From: Lunularia cruciata
Lineage: Eukaryota; Streptophyta; Marchantiopsida; Lunulariales; Lunulariaceae
Assembly: GCA_948567375.1 (NCBI GenBank)
Contig: OX419761.1
Coordinates: 33,358,501 to 33,422,500 of the forward strand
Length of the DNA stretch: 64,000 bases
Reading direction: 5' to 3'
Positions within the stretch are counted from its first letter, which is position 1. The number at the start of each line of letters is the position of its first letter. This document shows positions 1-10,134 of the stretch, one piece after another. The position numbers were made by a program, and so were the translations under genes. The notes under the pieces are model-generated. The model did no database searches. It was not told where the DNA came from and was given only the letters and a program-made list of their open reading frames with translations.

Positions 1-983
1 CAAGGATTGTCTTGATTATTGCAAAACTTGTCATGTTTGTCAAGCTTTTGCTAGAAAATCTACATCCACTCCTCCACTTAGATCAATTCCATTGCTAGGA
101 CCTTTTGAGAAGTGGGGAATTGATTTTGTAGGTCCTCCCAATGAAACCCCAAGGAACAATTGGTATATTCTAGTAGTTACTGATTATCTTACCAAGTGGG
201 TTGAGGCTAGACCATTGAGGGACAAGAATGAAGATGAAGTTGGTAAATGTCTTTATGAACACATTATCACTAGGTTTGGATGCCCTTTGGAGTTAGTTTT
301 TGATAGAGGAAGAGAGTTTACAGGAAGCATCACTACAGCCATGCTACAACATTTCTCTATCACACATAGAGTAATTACATCCTATAAGCTAAATTCCAAT
401 GGCTTGGTAGAGAGAACCAATCAGACCTTGTGCATGATGTTGGCCAAAGATGCAGAAATGGAGGGGGCTAAACATCATTGGGACAAGAGGATTCATGCAG
501 TTTTGTGGAAGTGTAGGACAACCATGAAGACTTCTACCAGATATTCTCCATTTCAATTGGTATATGGTATTGAGTCTACCTTACCTATTCACTTTGATCT
601 TCCTACCTTCCAAAGCATTCATAGGAGATTGAAGAAAGCACAAGGAAGTGATGCTTAGAGGTCAAGGAAGGATCAACTCATGGAATTGGCAGAGGCAAGA
701 GCAGTTGCTATGGTTCAAGTGGAGCAAGCCCAAAGGAAAAAAGAAGAGCTATGACAAGAGACAAGGCAAGAAGAAGGTGGAGCCTTTCAAACAAGGTGAT
801 TGGGTAATGTTGTTTGATTCTATTCAATTCAAGAGAGTGCAAAAGAAGTTTTTTCCTAAGTACTTTGGACCTTTCATAGTGGAGACGGTGTGGGGCAATT
901 ACACCTATGATCTCAAGGAGTTGGGAGGAAGACACTTTGATAGGATTAACCATGATAAGTTGAAGATGTATCATAGAAGGTAG
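1..983 (+). pseudogene. Ty3/gypsy integrase, C-terminal part (element A, unit 1)
   Basis: This is the 3' end of a gypsy polyprotein that enters the window from the left. The first codons carry the second cysteine pair of the integrase HHCC zinc finger (CKTCHVC). The DDE core follows: a first Asp in GIDFVG, a second Asp in VFDRGREF and a Glu in GLVERTNQ, all present. After about 650 the reading frame shifts by one base, and the C-terminal GPY/F-like module (FFPKYFGPF) continues to a stop at 983. Integrases of this class insert the cDNA copy into the genome. The frame break makes this copy non-functional. Positions 1-278 are nearly identical to 15937-16214, so the same element occurs twice around the large insertion. 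No chromodomain is visible. Confidence 0.85.
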
Positions 984-1031
984 AGAGACTTTCACTTTGA
1001 GGACAAAGTGAAAACTTAGTCGAAGGGTAAA

Positions 1032-1653
1032 TGTAACACCCATTTGTGTATGTGTGTGGTATATTTAGCTTGGTATTACAAGTACTTGAGAGATATTATT
1101 TACATAGAGATAAAGGATGGTTCTACATTAGTCATGATTAGCTAAAGTTAGTTATAGCTAAGATAGAGAGGACCTTACTTTAGAGGAAGTAGAAAAGATG
1201 AGCACCACTCTTTTGGATTCTAGTGTGTTAACTTGGTATTATTCCTAGGTGTTTGGCTTTGAGGAAAGAGTTGAGAACTCTTGGGCCCGCAAGCCTTTTT
1301 GTTTTGGGTTCCTCTATAGTCCAAGGATAGCCCATGTGAAGGAATCCTTGACTTAGTGGTTGGGTCAAGCTAAGATCACATGCTAGTGGAATATGCCCAT
1401 ATGAATGGATATTCCTTTCTACTTTTTGACTTGACTTGACTTTTAGTCTATTAACTTGAGTTACTCTAGTAATTAGTAACTTTGATACATAACTATTTCA
1501 CAAGTATATAAACAAGGGGTGAGGAGGTACTCATCATCCTTTCATTTGCAACTATCTCTCTCATTGAGTTCTCTAGTGAGCAATGTCTTGAGTCTTGGAG
1601 TGTTAGCCTTGGAGGAGTATGATGGAGTTGGGGTTCCTTGCCTTCTTAGTCCA
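1032..1653 (+). repeat. LTR of gypsy element A (LTR-A)
   Basis: The LTR starts TGTAACACCC about 48 bases after the integrase stop. I end it at 1653 because the next bases, TGGTGCACTACC, look like a primer-binding site. A diverged inverted copy lies at 59018-59646 and matches over the whole length. A TATA-like stretch (gtatataaac) sits near 1503-1512. The LTR is followed by element-A internal sequence rather than unrelated DNA. It is therefore shared between a left unit (integrase before it) and a right unit (internal start after it). The exact 3' end is inferred. Confidence 0.75.
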
Positions 1654-1993
1654 TGGTGCACTACCATCATAGCCATCAGATGTTCATCATGAGTGAGAGA
1701 CAAGCTGGCTCACAAGACACAAGCATGGAGGAGGAGACCTCCACGGAGGAAGATGGATCTGGATCGGATTTAGATGTGTATCCCTTGTGTGCTATGGATT
1801 TTGCACCTAAGCCAAAGGTTTTGAAGGACCTAAATAAATCACCATTGATACTTGAGGAGGTAGAGAGAAGGTTAGCTACCCTCAAGTACGGCCCAAATGT
1901 TACCATGGAGGTGAAGGTGAGATTTGAGGAGATTTTATGCAAGTTCATCCATGTGTTTACTTTCATTTACAAGGATTTGAAAGAAGTCACTAT
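1654..1993 (+). pseudogene. Element A unit 2: primer site and start of internal region
   Basis: A primer-site-like TGGTGC is followed by sequence that also lies next to the inverted LTR-A copy (58100-58253), so it belongs to the element. A reading frame to about 1992 begins with an acidic, Ser/Thr-rich stretch. It ends in FEEILCKFIHVFTFIYKDLK, which resembles the segment just upstream of reverse transcriptase in gypsy polyproteins (DVFAW-YKDLKG type). The frame is cut by the Athila-like insertion at 1994. RT and RNase H of this unit are missing. The integrase resumes at 15720. Confidence 0.55.
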
Positions 1994-2654
1994 GACAACC
2001 TGGCAAATATCACTTTTGCGGTAATTGGGTAAGTAAAGTTTTTTCTTGCAAAGATACAATTAGAAATGTCCAAATACAAAGTCAAATGTCACAATGCAGT
2101 TCTTCTTGGGTTCTTCTTTAATCTCTTAGGTAGAAACTACACCCCGAAGAGAGTAACAAGCATTGATTTGCAGTCTAGTTACAACAATTTGTCACACATA
2201 ATCACAACTATATCAAATCTTTCCAAAAAATCTTATTGTGATGATTCAAGCCCTCCCAAAAATGGCATTTCACTTCAAAATGACTTGGCCTCAGAATTGT
2301 GTTCCATCCCTCTATTGAAGGCACAACTTCCTCGATCAAAATAACTTCACATCAAGTCTACGCTACACTCACAAATGCAATATACTACTAACACTATAAT
2401 TCCTCTTTGTCAAGGCATTGCTCTGATTGCACTTCACTTAGGATCAAACACACAGAATGAAGATCAAGACTGCGAAATCCAACATTCAACAAACACACTA
2501 ATTTGCACTTCAAAATTCTTCACACACTCACAAACATAGATACAAAATTGATACTCGAAATTAAGCTCAAACAATGAGCATTGCTTCATAACACTTTGCT
2601 TTATCTATTCTCAAAATTATGAGCATTGAACAACAACATACTACAAATGCCACC

Positions 2655-2662
2655 TTTAAATA
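2655..2662 (-). promoter_or_regulatory. TATA-like box of the Athila-like LTR
   Basis: On the minus strand this is TATTTAAA (plus strand tttaaata), conserved at 12753-12760 in the other LTR. It lies about 120 bases past the end of the U3 reading frame and about 660 bases before the LTR end, where a U3/R promoter is expected. No experimental start is known. Confidence 0.45.
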
Positions 2663-2776
2663 GTGAAGCAAACGACAGTTACTAACAAAAATACCATTTC
2701 CTAATAACTTTTCCTACCTACAGATCCAAAATGACAATGCACTTTTTCATATCTGCCTCTTCAAATCTCAAATTTT

Positions 2777-5111
2777 TTACAACTCCATTCCAATGTCTAC
2801 TTCTTCCTCGGCTTCCAATCTTGATCCCAAAGTAATGTCACATACTACTCTATCCTTGGGTTTCACAACTACTAATTCCTCTACCAATTCTACTAATTCT
2901 TCACTTTGATTTCCAATTCCACTAGCAGGTAACCTATCAAACTCTTTATCTCCCGACCGACTCTTCTCTAACATCTCCACTAGTAACTCCAAAGATATTT
3001 TTACTCCTATGTCATCTACTTTGGGTTTTGCTCTTACATCCTTCCAAAGTTTATCTATCTCCAATTTTACCAAGTCTAATCTAATTGTGATATTATCTTC
3101 TGCTTCTAATATCTTCATATCTACAAGAGTTCTAAGACTAATCAGCAAGGCATTCAAATCTTTATCCTTTGCATTTCTCTTCCTTGTCACTTGCACCAAC
3201 AGCTTCAACTTGTGCAATCTTGTTTCTTTCATCCAGATATTGGCTTTTGTACTTAGCATCGCATTCATCTTTGTTACAATCTCCTTCAAGTCGCATTCTT
3301 CTCTCTTGTTCTTGATCTGCAAGCCAATCTTCCTTATACATTGCAAATTCTGCCTCAAACTTGGCTTTCACTGTCTCCTTTTCCTTCTCCTTCTACACAA
3401 TCTTCTCCTCCAGATTACGAAGTAACTCTCTCAGTCTTTCTTCTTCTCTATACCTCACGGTCAACTCCCTTTGCCAAAGCTGCTTCTTTTCTTCTACACT
3501 CTCCATCACTCTATCTAACTCTTGCTCCTTCTCTGCTACACTTGCCATAGCATGAATAATTTCTAATCAAGGATCAATAAATTGCTATTTCAAGATTTCA
3601 TACTCCACTACTTGCCTTTCCCTTGCTATGACATTTTGCTCTTTGATTCTTTCTCTACTCCCCACTTCTCTCTCGCAAACTTTTCTCCTTCTTCTCATCT
3701 TCTTCACTTGACACTTGGCTTCTCAACCGTAATTGCCTTATTGGGATGGATTCTTTGCTCCCTGAACTTCCACTCTCCACTTCTCTTACCTTACTTGGTC
3801 TTGCTTCATACTTCACCTTCCTTCTAGAGCAAACTCCTTGTTGAATGGTCACCCTCTTCTCCACCTGCTCTGGAACTTCTTCTTTTGCATGCAAGTTACA
3901 TTCTTCTTTTTTTCCATCTTTCCTTTGTCCTCCTTGGGTACCAATTGCATCTCACCTCCATCTTCACTCTTGCTACTCATTTTCCCACTCTGCAATGTGA
4001 ATTCGGGTTCTTCCTCCTTGTCCGAGTCTTCTTCCTTGCACTCGGCCTATCCTTCTGACTCCTCTTCTGATGATGCAATTACCACCAATCCTCTCATTGG
4101 GTTTACTTTCCTCGACTTCTGAGGTCTTGTTGCCGCTTCTTCTTCTTTGCCTTGTTGACTCCTCTTCTTCGACTTTGGAGTGTTTACCTTCAACTGCACA
4201 CTCTACCCCATCTGTGCGTAGTACTTGTCATTGCTCCTTATCTGCAAGATGTACTACTACTCCTCCGCATCAACATCTCTTCTCAAATCAGGGTGGAAAT
4301 GCAACACCATCTTGTGTCTATCCGCCGCATTCAGCAAGTTCAGTCCCAAATAGAAGCGGGCTACAAAAGGCACAATGTAGTGTGGAGGCAACTTGTCTCA
4401 CAAGTTCCACACCATCTGTCTCACCCGCTGATGAAAACACTTTGCCCAATTGATTGGCTTCCCTACAAAAATCTTGTGGAAGAATACCACTTGATGCTTC
4501 ATCACATAAATAGTTTGCTCCGGCTTCAAGATAGCCATCATTGCTGCTACGATGCCTCTTTTCATCGAGTCCTTATAGCTCTTGACCTTGTAGCCATTCT
4601 TCGTGTGTGTTGAAGAGAAGACATCTCTCACCTCTTAGGTTTCTTCAGCAACTTCTCCCTTCTCCAAGAACATGGATCCTTGCTTATCACCCACCTCTCT
4701 TCTGTGTACTAACCTCCAATCTGACTTTGTCCATCAAGCCAGATTTCCTCTCTTCCCTTCTCCCTCGGGACCATCAAGACACTTACTCTCAATGATCTCA
4801 ATCATGAAACTTGGAAAGCTAATGTTCTAGTTCCATGCCAAGAATGTGATCTAAAGCCTGCTCAAGACCTCAATTCTCGTGATCACATCTAACCTCCGAA
4901 TTGCATGATTTCTCATTGCAAATTCAAAGTTCTTCTTCCCACCTCCCATCTTTCTCTCTTACACTCTAGGTTCGGGGCTACCCTTCCTACTGATTCCCGG
5001 ACTAACTCTCCTAGCTTCCTCTCTACATACCAATGCGTCTTTGACTACACTTCCCTTCCCACGATCTCTCGCATGACAAATTCTTAATGGAAATGGAAAA
5101 TTACTTGTCAT
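2777..5111 (-). pseudogene. LTR-embedded (U3) reading frame, copy A
   Basis: This is the remnant of a long protein frame in the sense orientation of the element. The ATG at 5111 begins MTSNFPFPLR and matches the ATG at 15487 of copy B. The frame ends at a stop at 2777, within one codon of the copy B stop. The segments 5111-4959, 4631-4398 and 3371-3162 share one frame. An 8-base deletion near 3290, relative to copy B, shifts the last 190 codons. A larger deletion removes part of the middle. The N-terminal half has hydrophobic and aromatic segments. The middle is Glu/Lys/Ser-rich. The C-terminal third looks like a coiled coil with regular Leu/Ile. I do not recognise the protein. Gln and Lys codons here stand where copy B has stops, which supports an ancestral open frame. 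Confidence 0.6.
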
Positions 5112-5227
5112 CACTTTGTCTCTACCCCAAATTTTATAGTGATGTGCTTCCTCCGTCACTCTTTACTTTGAATTTCTACCAAGAAATCACACCTTTTTCA
5201 TGCTCCTGTCCCTATCAATTTCTTCCC

Positions 5228-5236
5228 GTTTATAGG
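5228..5236 (-). promoter_or_regulatory. TATA-like box upstream of U3 frame, copy A
   Basis: On the minus strand CCTATAAAC lies about 117-125 bases upstream of the ATG at 5111. The same sequence is at the same distance in copy B (15603-15611). It could be a promoter for the LTR-embedded frame, separate from the main LTR promoter near 2655. This is inference from position and conservation. Confidence 0.4.
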
Positions 5237-5427
5237 CCAGCCATTTTTGTACACGGTACCTTCTTGAATTTCCAACCCCAAAGGAAAGTTGTTACATTGT
5301 CCTTGCCTTGGGTTGAGCACCCTCAAGACAAAGTCTCCTTACTTTGGGTTGCAGGCTGACAAGGCAAATCCGAGTACTTTGTCTTTTGACACAAAGTCAC
5401 TTTACCTTGGGTTACAACCCGATGACA

Positions 5428-5441
5428 CCTTTCTTCACCTT
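5428..5441 (-). promoter_or_regulatory. Polypurine tract of the Athila-like element
   Basis: On the minus strand AAGGTGAAGAAAGG directly precedes the LTR start TGTCATCGGG. This is the expected plus-strand primer site and fixes the inner boundary of the 3' LTR. Confidence 0.75.
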
Positions 5442-5632
5442 CTAATGCAATACGACTTCTTTGTACACTTCTTCTCCATAAATAAGAAAAAACAAACAAA
5501 TGTGGGTACCACATACCTCCTCCCTCAAATGTAAGCATCCCCACAAACATAGACCTTGGGCGTCTTAGAGACCTCCAAGTCTATAGTCCAATATCTCCAA
5601 ACACTCCACCTATTTACTCGGGTGGCAAATGG

Positions 5633-6471
5633 TTACCCTTCCAAGTCTGCAAGTTGGATGGACCCATTGTCATAAAGCTGAAGGACTCGATATGGCCCCA
5701 TCCATCTCAAATGCAGTTTGCCTAGAAAAAATATTTGGCAATTGTCGTATAACAAAACCAAATCTCCTTTGCAAACAATCATAGGCTTGATGTGCTTATC
5801 TTGCCTGACTTTCCTCTGTTCTTGTACTTCTTTCATGGTTTGTATTGCATCATCTCTTTTCTCTTCTAACCACATCAATTGATGGATCCAAAGATCCTGA
5901 CTTTCTTCTTCTACAATTGTTCCTCATAGAGAATCCAATATGTCAATACTTTAAATTCAACTAGTAGTATGGGGTGCAAGCCATATGTCAAGAAGTATGG
6001 AGTTTTCTTGGCTGAGATCTTTTTTGTCGTTTGATATGCCCACAACACGGCTGGTAACTTTGTATCCCAGTCACAAGCATAATTGACAATCACCTTATTT
6101 AGCTATTTGCAGAGTAACCTATTTGCCTTTTCCGTTAAGCCATTTTCTTTTGGATTATAAGGAGTCATCTTTTGATGTTTAATCTGAAAGTATTTGGCTA
6201 ACGCCACCATCATAGAGTTTAAGAAATGTGTCCCTCAATCGCTAACCTATTCCAGAGGACATCCGTATTGCGAGATGATATTTTGAAAGAAAAATTTTGC
6301 CATTGTTTCTACATCATCTCGGCGAGTTGCTTCCTCTTTCACCATCTTGGTAGCATAGTTAGTGCAAACCAAAATGTAGCATGTTTTTGTGATTTGAGTT
6401 TTTGGTTGTATTGGTATCACAAAATCAATTTCACATTTCTCAAATGGGGACAATGGTAAAATTGGTCTCAA
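5633..6471 (-). pseudogene. Integrase of the Athila-like element
   Basis: The integrase core is recognisable from FEKCEIDFV (first catalytic Asp) through QYGCPLE near 6247 and ENGLTEKANRLL (catalytic Glu) near 6100. It continues as a WAYQTT segment near 6030 and a C-terminal module (LHLRWMGPYRVLQLYDNGS) before a stop at 5633. Several frameshifts and stops separate these parts. The solo LTR-C at 6777 separates the integrase from RNase H. About 190 bases of non-coding sequence then lead to the polypurine tract. No chromodomain follows. Confidence 0.8.
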
Positions 6472-6776
6472 AGGCCATTGGGAAGTAGTTGGCTTTCCCG
6501 TTCTTTGACAAGCGTCATAGCTTTAGATATGGACATGTGTGTCTTTGTACATCAAAGGCCACCAGTACCCCAAGGAAAGAATCTTCTTTACAATATTCTT
6601 CAGGGCATAGTGTCCTCCCAATGCTTTGGTGTGTAACGACTCAATTACGCCCCCAACTTTGCATGACTCCAAGCATCGTCGAAGTACTTTGTCTTTGCCT
6701 ATCTTGAATAAAATGTTGTGTTTCAGCTAATACGACCCCATTTTCTTGAGAAAGACTACCCTCTACTCTAGGTCCA

Positions 6777-7199
6777 TGTAACAATATGGAGTTTAGCAAT
6801 GAAGTTAGTCGGGCTTACAAAGTAGATAATAAGACAAAATAGCCTAGAATATTCTAGAAGCATCTAAGAAGCTTCTTGAGAAGCTTCCTAACTAGTTAAC
6901 TTGCGCCCTAAGCAGGTAGCTTCTAGAAGGAAGCTTCTAGAAGCTTCTAACTAGCTTAGCTTGCACGCCAAGTAGGCGGCTTCTAAAAGGAAGCTTCTTG
7001 AGAAGCTTCCTGGTTAACTTGACTTGCACTCCAAGAAAGAGGCTCAAGGAAGCTTCTTGAGAAGCTTCAAGGGTCTTGTATGTTACCTATAAATACCAAA
7101 GCCGAAGCTCATGCTAGGCATTTGGAGTTTTCCCTCATTCAAGTGTCCCAATGTGAGTTTCCATTCTCTTATTTCTCTCCTTGGTTTCGGTCTTTTATA
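6777..7199 (+). repeat. Solo LTR-C inserted in the Athila-like element
   Basis: It starts TGTAACAATATGGAG and ends GGTCTTTTATA. It is flanked by the exact 5-bp target duplication gtcca (6772-6776 and 7200-7204). No internal sequence is attached, so it is a solo LTR left by recombination between two LTRs. It belongs to the same family as the chromovirus LTRs at 50938 and 56849. The U3 part holds many palindromic gaagcttc units. A TATA box (tataaata) lies at 7088-7095. Being nested, it is younger than the Athila-like element. Confidence 0.92.
6921..6947 (+). promoter_or_regulatory. Heat-shock-element-like array in LTR-C
   Basis: TTC and GAA triplets alternate: TTC 6921, GAA 6926, then GAA 6930, TTC 6935, GAA 6940, TTC 6945. 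The last four are perfect inverted nGAAn pentamers on a 5-base step, the consensus bound by heat-shock factor trimers. The array lies about 140 bases upstream of the LTR TATA box. Binding is inferred only. Confidence 0.5.
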
Positions 7200-7204
7200 G
7201 TCCA

Positions 7205-8500
7205 GCCCTTCAGGACATTGGAGAGTATGCAGATAATGATATTTGGTTGCATACCCCATACTTTGCACTGTTGTTAATTGATATAACTCTTCATTAGGGA
7301 ACCAATCGTTGATCTCCCATTCCTGGTCTTGAGTTTCCAACCTGGACAGGAAGTCCGCATTCAAATGCGAAGCTCCCTTCCATACTTGTACAATATATGT
7401 GAATTCTTGTAACAACAAGATCCATCTTGCAATTTGCCCGGAAAAATCTGCCTTCTTGACCAAACATTGCAATGCGTAATGGTCAACATAGAAAACAAAC
7501 TCATATCCCAATAGGTAGTGGCAAAATTTCTTGCAAGCATACACCATTCCGAGTGTTTCTCTTTCAATTGTCAAATAGTTCTTTTCTGAAACTAAAAGTT
7601 GTTGGCTAGCGTAATAGATTGGGTAATCCTTCTTCTTGTTCTCCTTTTGACTCAAGACTACTCCAATTGCCATGGACAAAGTATCCACATATACATGAAA
7701 AGGGGCATCCCAATTCAGGGCCCTCATAACTGGTGCTTCAACCAGTTTCTTCTTCAATACCTAGAAAGCTTCTTCTTGATTTGCTTCCCACACGTAGTCT
7801 TTGAATTTCTTCAGAAGCTTTATAAGGGGTGCAGCAAGCACCGCATAGTTTGAAACAAAGCATCTGTAGTATCCGACATGTCCCAAGAAGGCTTGCAGCT
7901 CTCAAATGTTCTTCATAAATTCCAAAGTTGAGATTTACTATAACCTTCTCAACATTTACTTCAATACCTTGGCTTGACACCCGATGCCCCAAAATAATTC
8001 CCTCCTTCATTGCAAAGAAGCATTTGTCCGGGTGTAATGATAGACTGGCAAAATGACACCTTTCAAAAGTTTGGTGAAGGTGATCCAAATGTATATCTCT
8101 TCCCCCAAACACACAAAAATCATCAATGAAGACTTCTACAAATTTTTGCAAGAAATCCTTGAAGATTGAATTCATCATCCGCTGGAAAGTAGTGGAGCAT
8201 TACACAACCCAAAGGGCATTTGATTGTAAGAAAAAGTGCCCCAATTTGTCATGAATGTGCTTTTTTCCTTGTCCTCTTCTCACATGGATACTTGATTGTA
8301 CCTTGAAAATCCATCAAGAAAATTGTAACAAGAGTGACCAGCTACTTGGTCCAAAATTGTATTGGTAAAAGGCAAGGGATGATGATCATTCCTTGTGATT
8401 GCACTTAACTTACGGAAATCTTGGCACACTCAGATCTTCCTTGTTTTCTTCTAAGGGACAATGAAAATGGGTGAAACCCATTCACTACTTAAGACAAGAA
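7205..8500 (-). pseudogene. Reverse transcriptase and RNase H of the Athila-like element
   Basis: On the minus strand the RT reads from about 8470, with the QMPFGLCNAP motif near 8220-8250 and the active site FIDDF near 8120. RNase H follows at 7757-7205, with catalytic acidic residues visible in VYVDTLS, ERETLG, FYVDHYAL and LNADFLSR. It then runs into WEINDWFPNEEL. RT copies the RNA genome into DNA and RNase H removes the RNA strand. There are stops upstream of the active site and a frameshift between the NAP motif and the FIDDF segment. RNase H is the best-preserved domain, with no stop over about 190 codons. Confidence 0.85.
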
Positions 8501-9271
8501 AGATTATTCCATCCCTCAAGTACTTGTCAATTCATCTTTCACCAATAGCAAGTACTTTGGGTTTAGGCGGTATTGTCTCTACCAAACCGGAACTGCGCCT
8601 TCAACCAGATCAATCCGGTGTTCTCCAAATTCTTGTGGAATACCCTGCATTTGATCAATAGACCAGGCAAATACATCCCAAAATTCTATAAATAGGGTAG
8701 TGTATCCTGCCAACTCCTTTGAAGTGATTGTCTTGAAATTTTCAAAAAATTTCCTTTGGTCAAGACCACATCTTGATAGTCATTGGGGTTGATGACTCAC
8801 TTGGCTTAATCCGAGTCAAGCTGCCATCAAACCCCCTTCTTCCAAGTCATGTTCACCCGAGGCAAGGTCATATGGGTCTTTATCTTCTACGTCCACCTTG
8901 TAACATTCCAAGTAATTGACTTGGACTTTGTCTTTGGAGTCTTCTGAGGACAAAGACAAGGTGTCTTTGGATTTGTCCTCATCTTTTGACAAACTTGTTT
9001 CCCCAAGATGGAGAACCTTCATCCAACTCACAATCACCAACTTCTGATCTTTGGATGAAATGTCCTTGAATTGTAGCTTCTACTAGTGCCAATCCACCAC
9101 AACTTAGGCATTGTACAACCAGGGTCTTCCGATCAACAATGGGTAACCAGTTTTGGTCATTGGTCACAACATAATGTAATTCAACTTGAAGAGCACCCCT
9201 CCAATGATCATGGTAATGTTTGACAGCATACCCAATGGCCGTCTCCTGGTTTGGTCTACAAATTTCAAGAC

Positions 9272-9480
9272 TCAGGGTGTTGGCTCAAACGTATGATGCC
9301 CCAGCCAATTTGTAGTATCTTTGGTCATGACATTCACACCAAAACCCAAATCAATGGGTATTGATGTGATCATGCACCCTACAATCTCCGCATCAACCTC
9401 GAGAGATCCCAGATCCTCTTGTTCAATATGAGAAATGGCGGGTAGGTCTTTCTTAGACATCGTACTTACTTTCTTGAGGG
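9272..9480 (-). pseudogene. Aspartic protease region of the Athila-like element
   Basis: A 62-codon open stretch contains IPIDLGFGVNVMT, which corresponds to the retropepsin active-site loop (normally D-S/T-G-A). The Ser position is Leu (TTG), which a single C-to-T change from TCG would explain and which should inactivate the enzyme. Flanking sequence at 9480-9700 and 8600-9270 has the same orientation but is broken by stops. Confidence 0.6.
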
Positions 9481-10134
9481 CAGAATTTAGCTACCTCTTG
9501 TACAGCTTATTGTCTTCCCACAATTGCTTAAATGTGATATTTACAATTGTGGTTGCCAAATCTGCTACAATATTGTATTGAGGTACTCCCGTTAATTTCA
9601 CCGTCTTCGCATTTGGCTTTGGGTTCAAAGTCTCTCCATGTTCAAATTTTACTTCAAGACGCTTCATGATGGTGATGGGGTACTAATGGTCTTGACCCAA
9701 GATGCCTTGGGTTGGCCCACCTCTGCTTGGATCAGATCTTTTACTTCAAATCAAATGTCTGCCCAAAAAACTGGAGGCTTTGTCTTTGTCTCCTCCTCCA
9801 AACTCAGTTCTTGAGTTCTGAGTGTCGCTTCCTTGAGCTCTTTCTGCAAGGCTTTAGCTTTGGCTTCTGCAAGGATCTTTTCCTCCTTGGCAGAAAGGAT
9901 TCACTTTGGGTGCAACCTCTTTGCCTTTTGTGAGGACAATGAGGTCGTACTCAATTCATTGGGATTACACTTCTTCTTACTTGCATGTGTCTCAACCTTC
10001 AAAATTTTGAGGTCCAGCCATTCTCCTTCAGAGGCTGGACTCCCTTCTTGAGGTCTCTCCTCCTCAAGTGTGATACAATTTACATTGGTGTCACCCTTTT
10101 CTTGAAGCACAACACGCTCAGCCGGGGTCTATAC

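Larger units (their letters stand above)
1994..5427 (-). repeat. 3' LTR of the Athila-like element (3434 bp)
   Basis: On the minus strand it runs TGTCATCGGG ... GGTTGTCA, so both ends carry a TGTCA-type terminal inverted repeat. It abuts a clean polypurine tract at 5428. It aligns with 12084-15719 over nearly its full length, with a deletion of roughly 200-250 bases near 3655 relative to that copy. About 2.3 kb of it, between the polypurine tract and the TATA-like box near 2655, is the remnant of a long sense reading frame. This LTR is far longer than the 0.4-0.7 kb LTRs of the other families in the window. Confidence 0.85.

Noticed and set aside
3009-3425. Plus-strand 138-codon open frame, with a similar one at 13107-13421
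   Set aside because: It is antisense to the LTR-embedded frame; its openness follows from the Leu/Lys/Glu-rich codons on the other strand.
6830-7070. Regular gaagcttc units as a possible CRISPR-like or satellite array
   Set aside because: Units are short palindromes with no constant spacer and lie inside an LTR with defined ends and target duplication.
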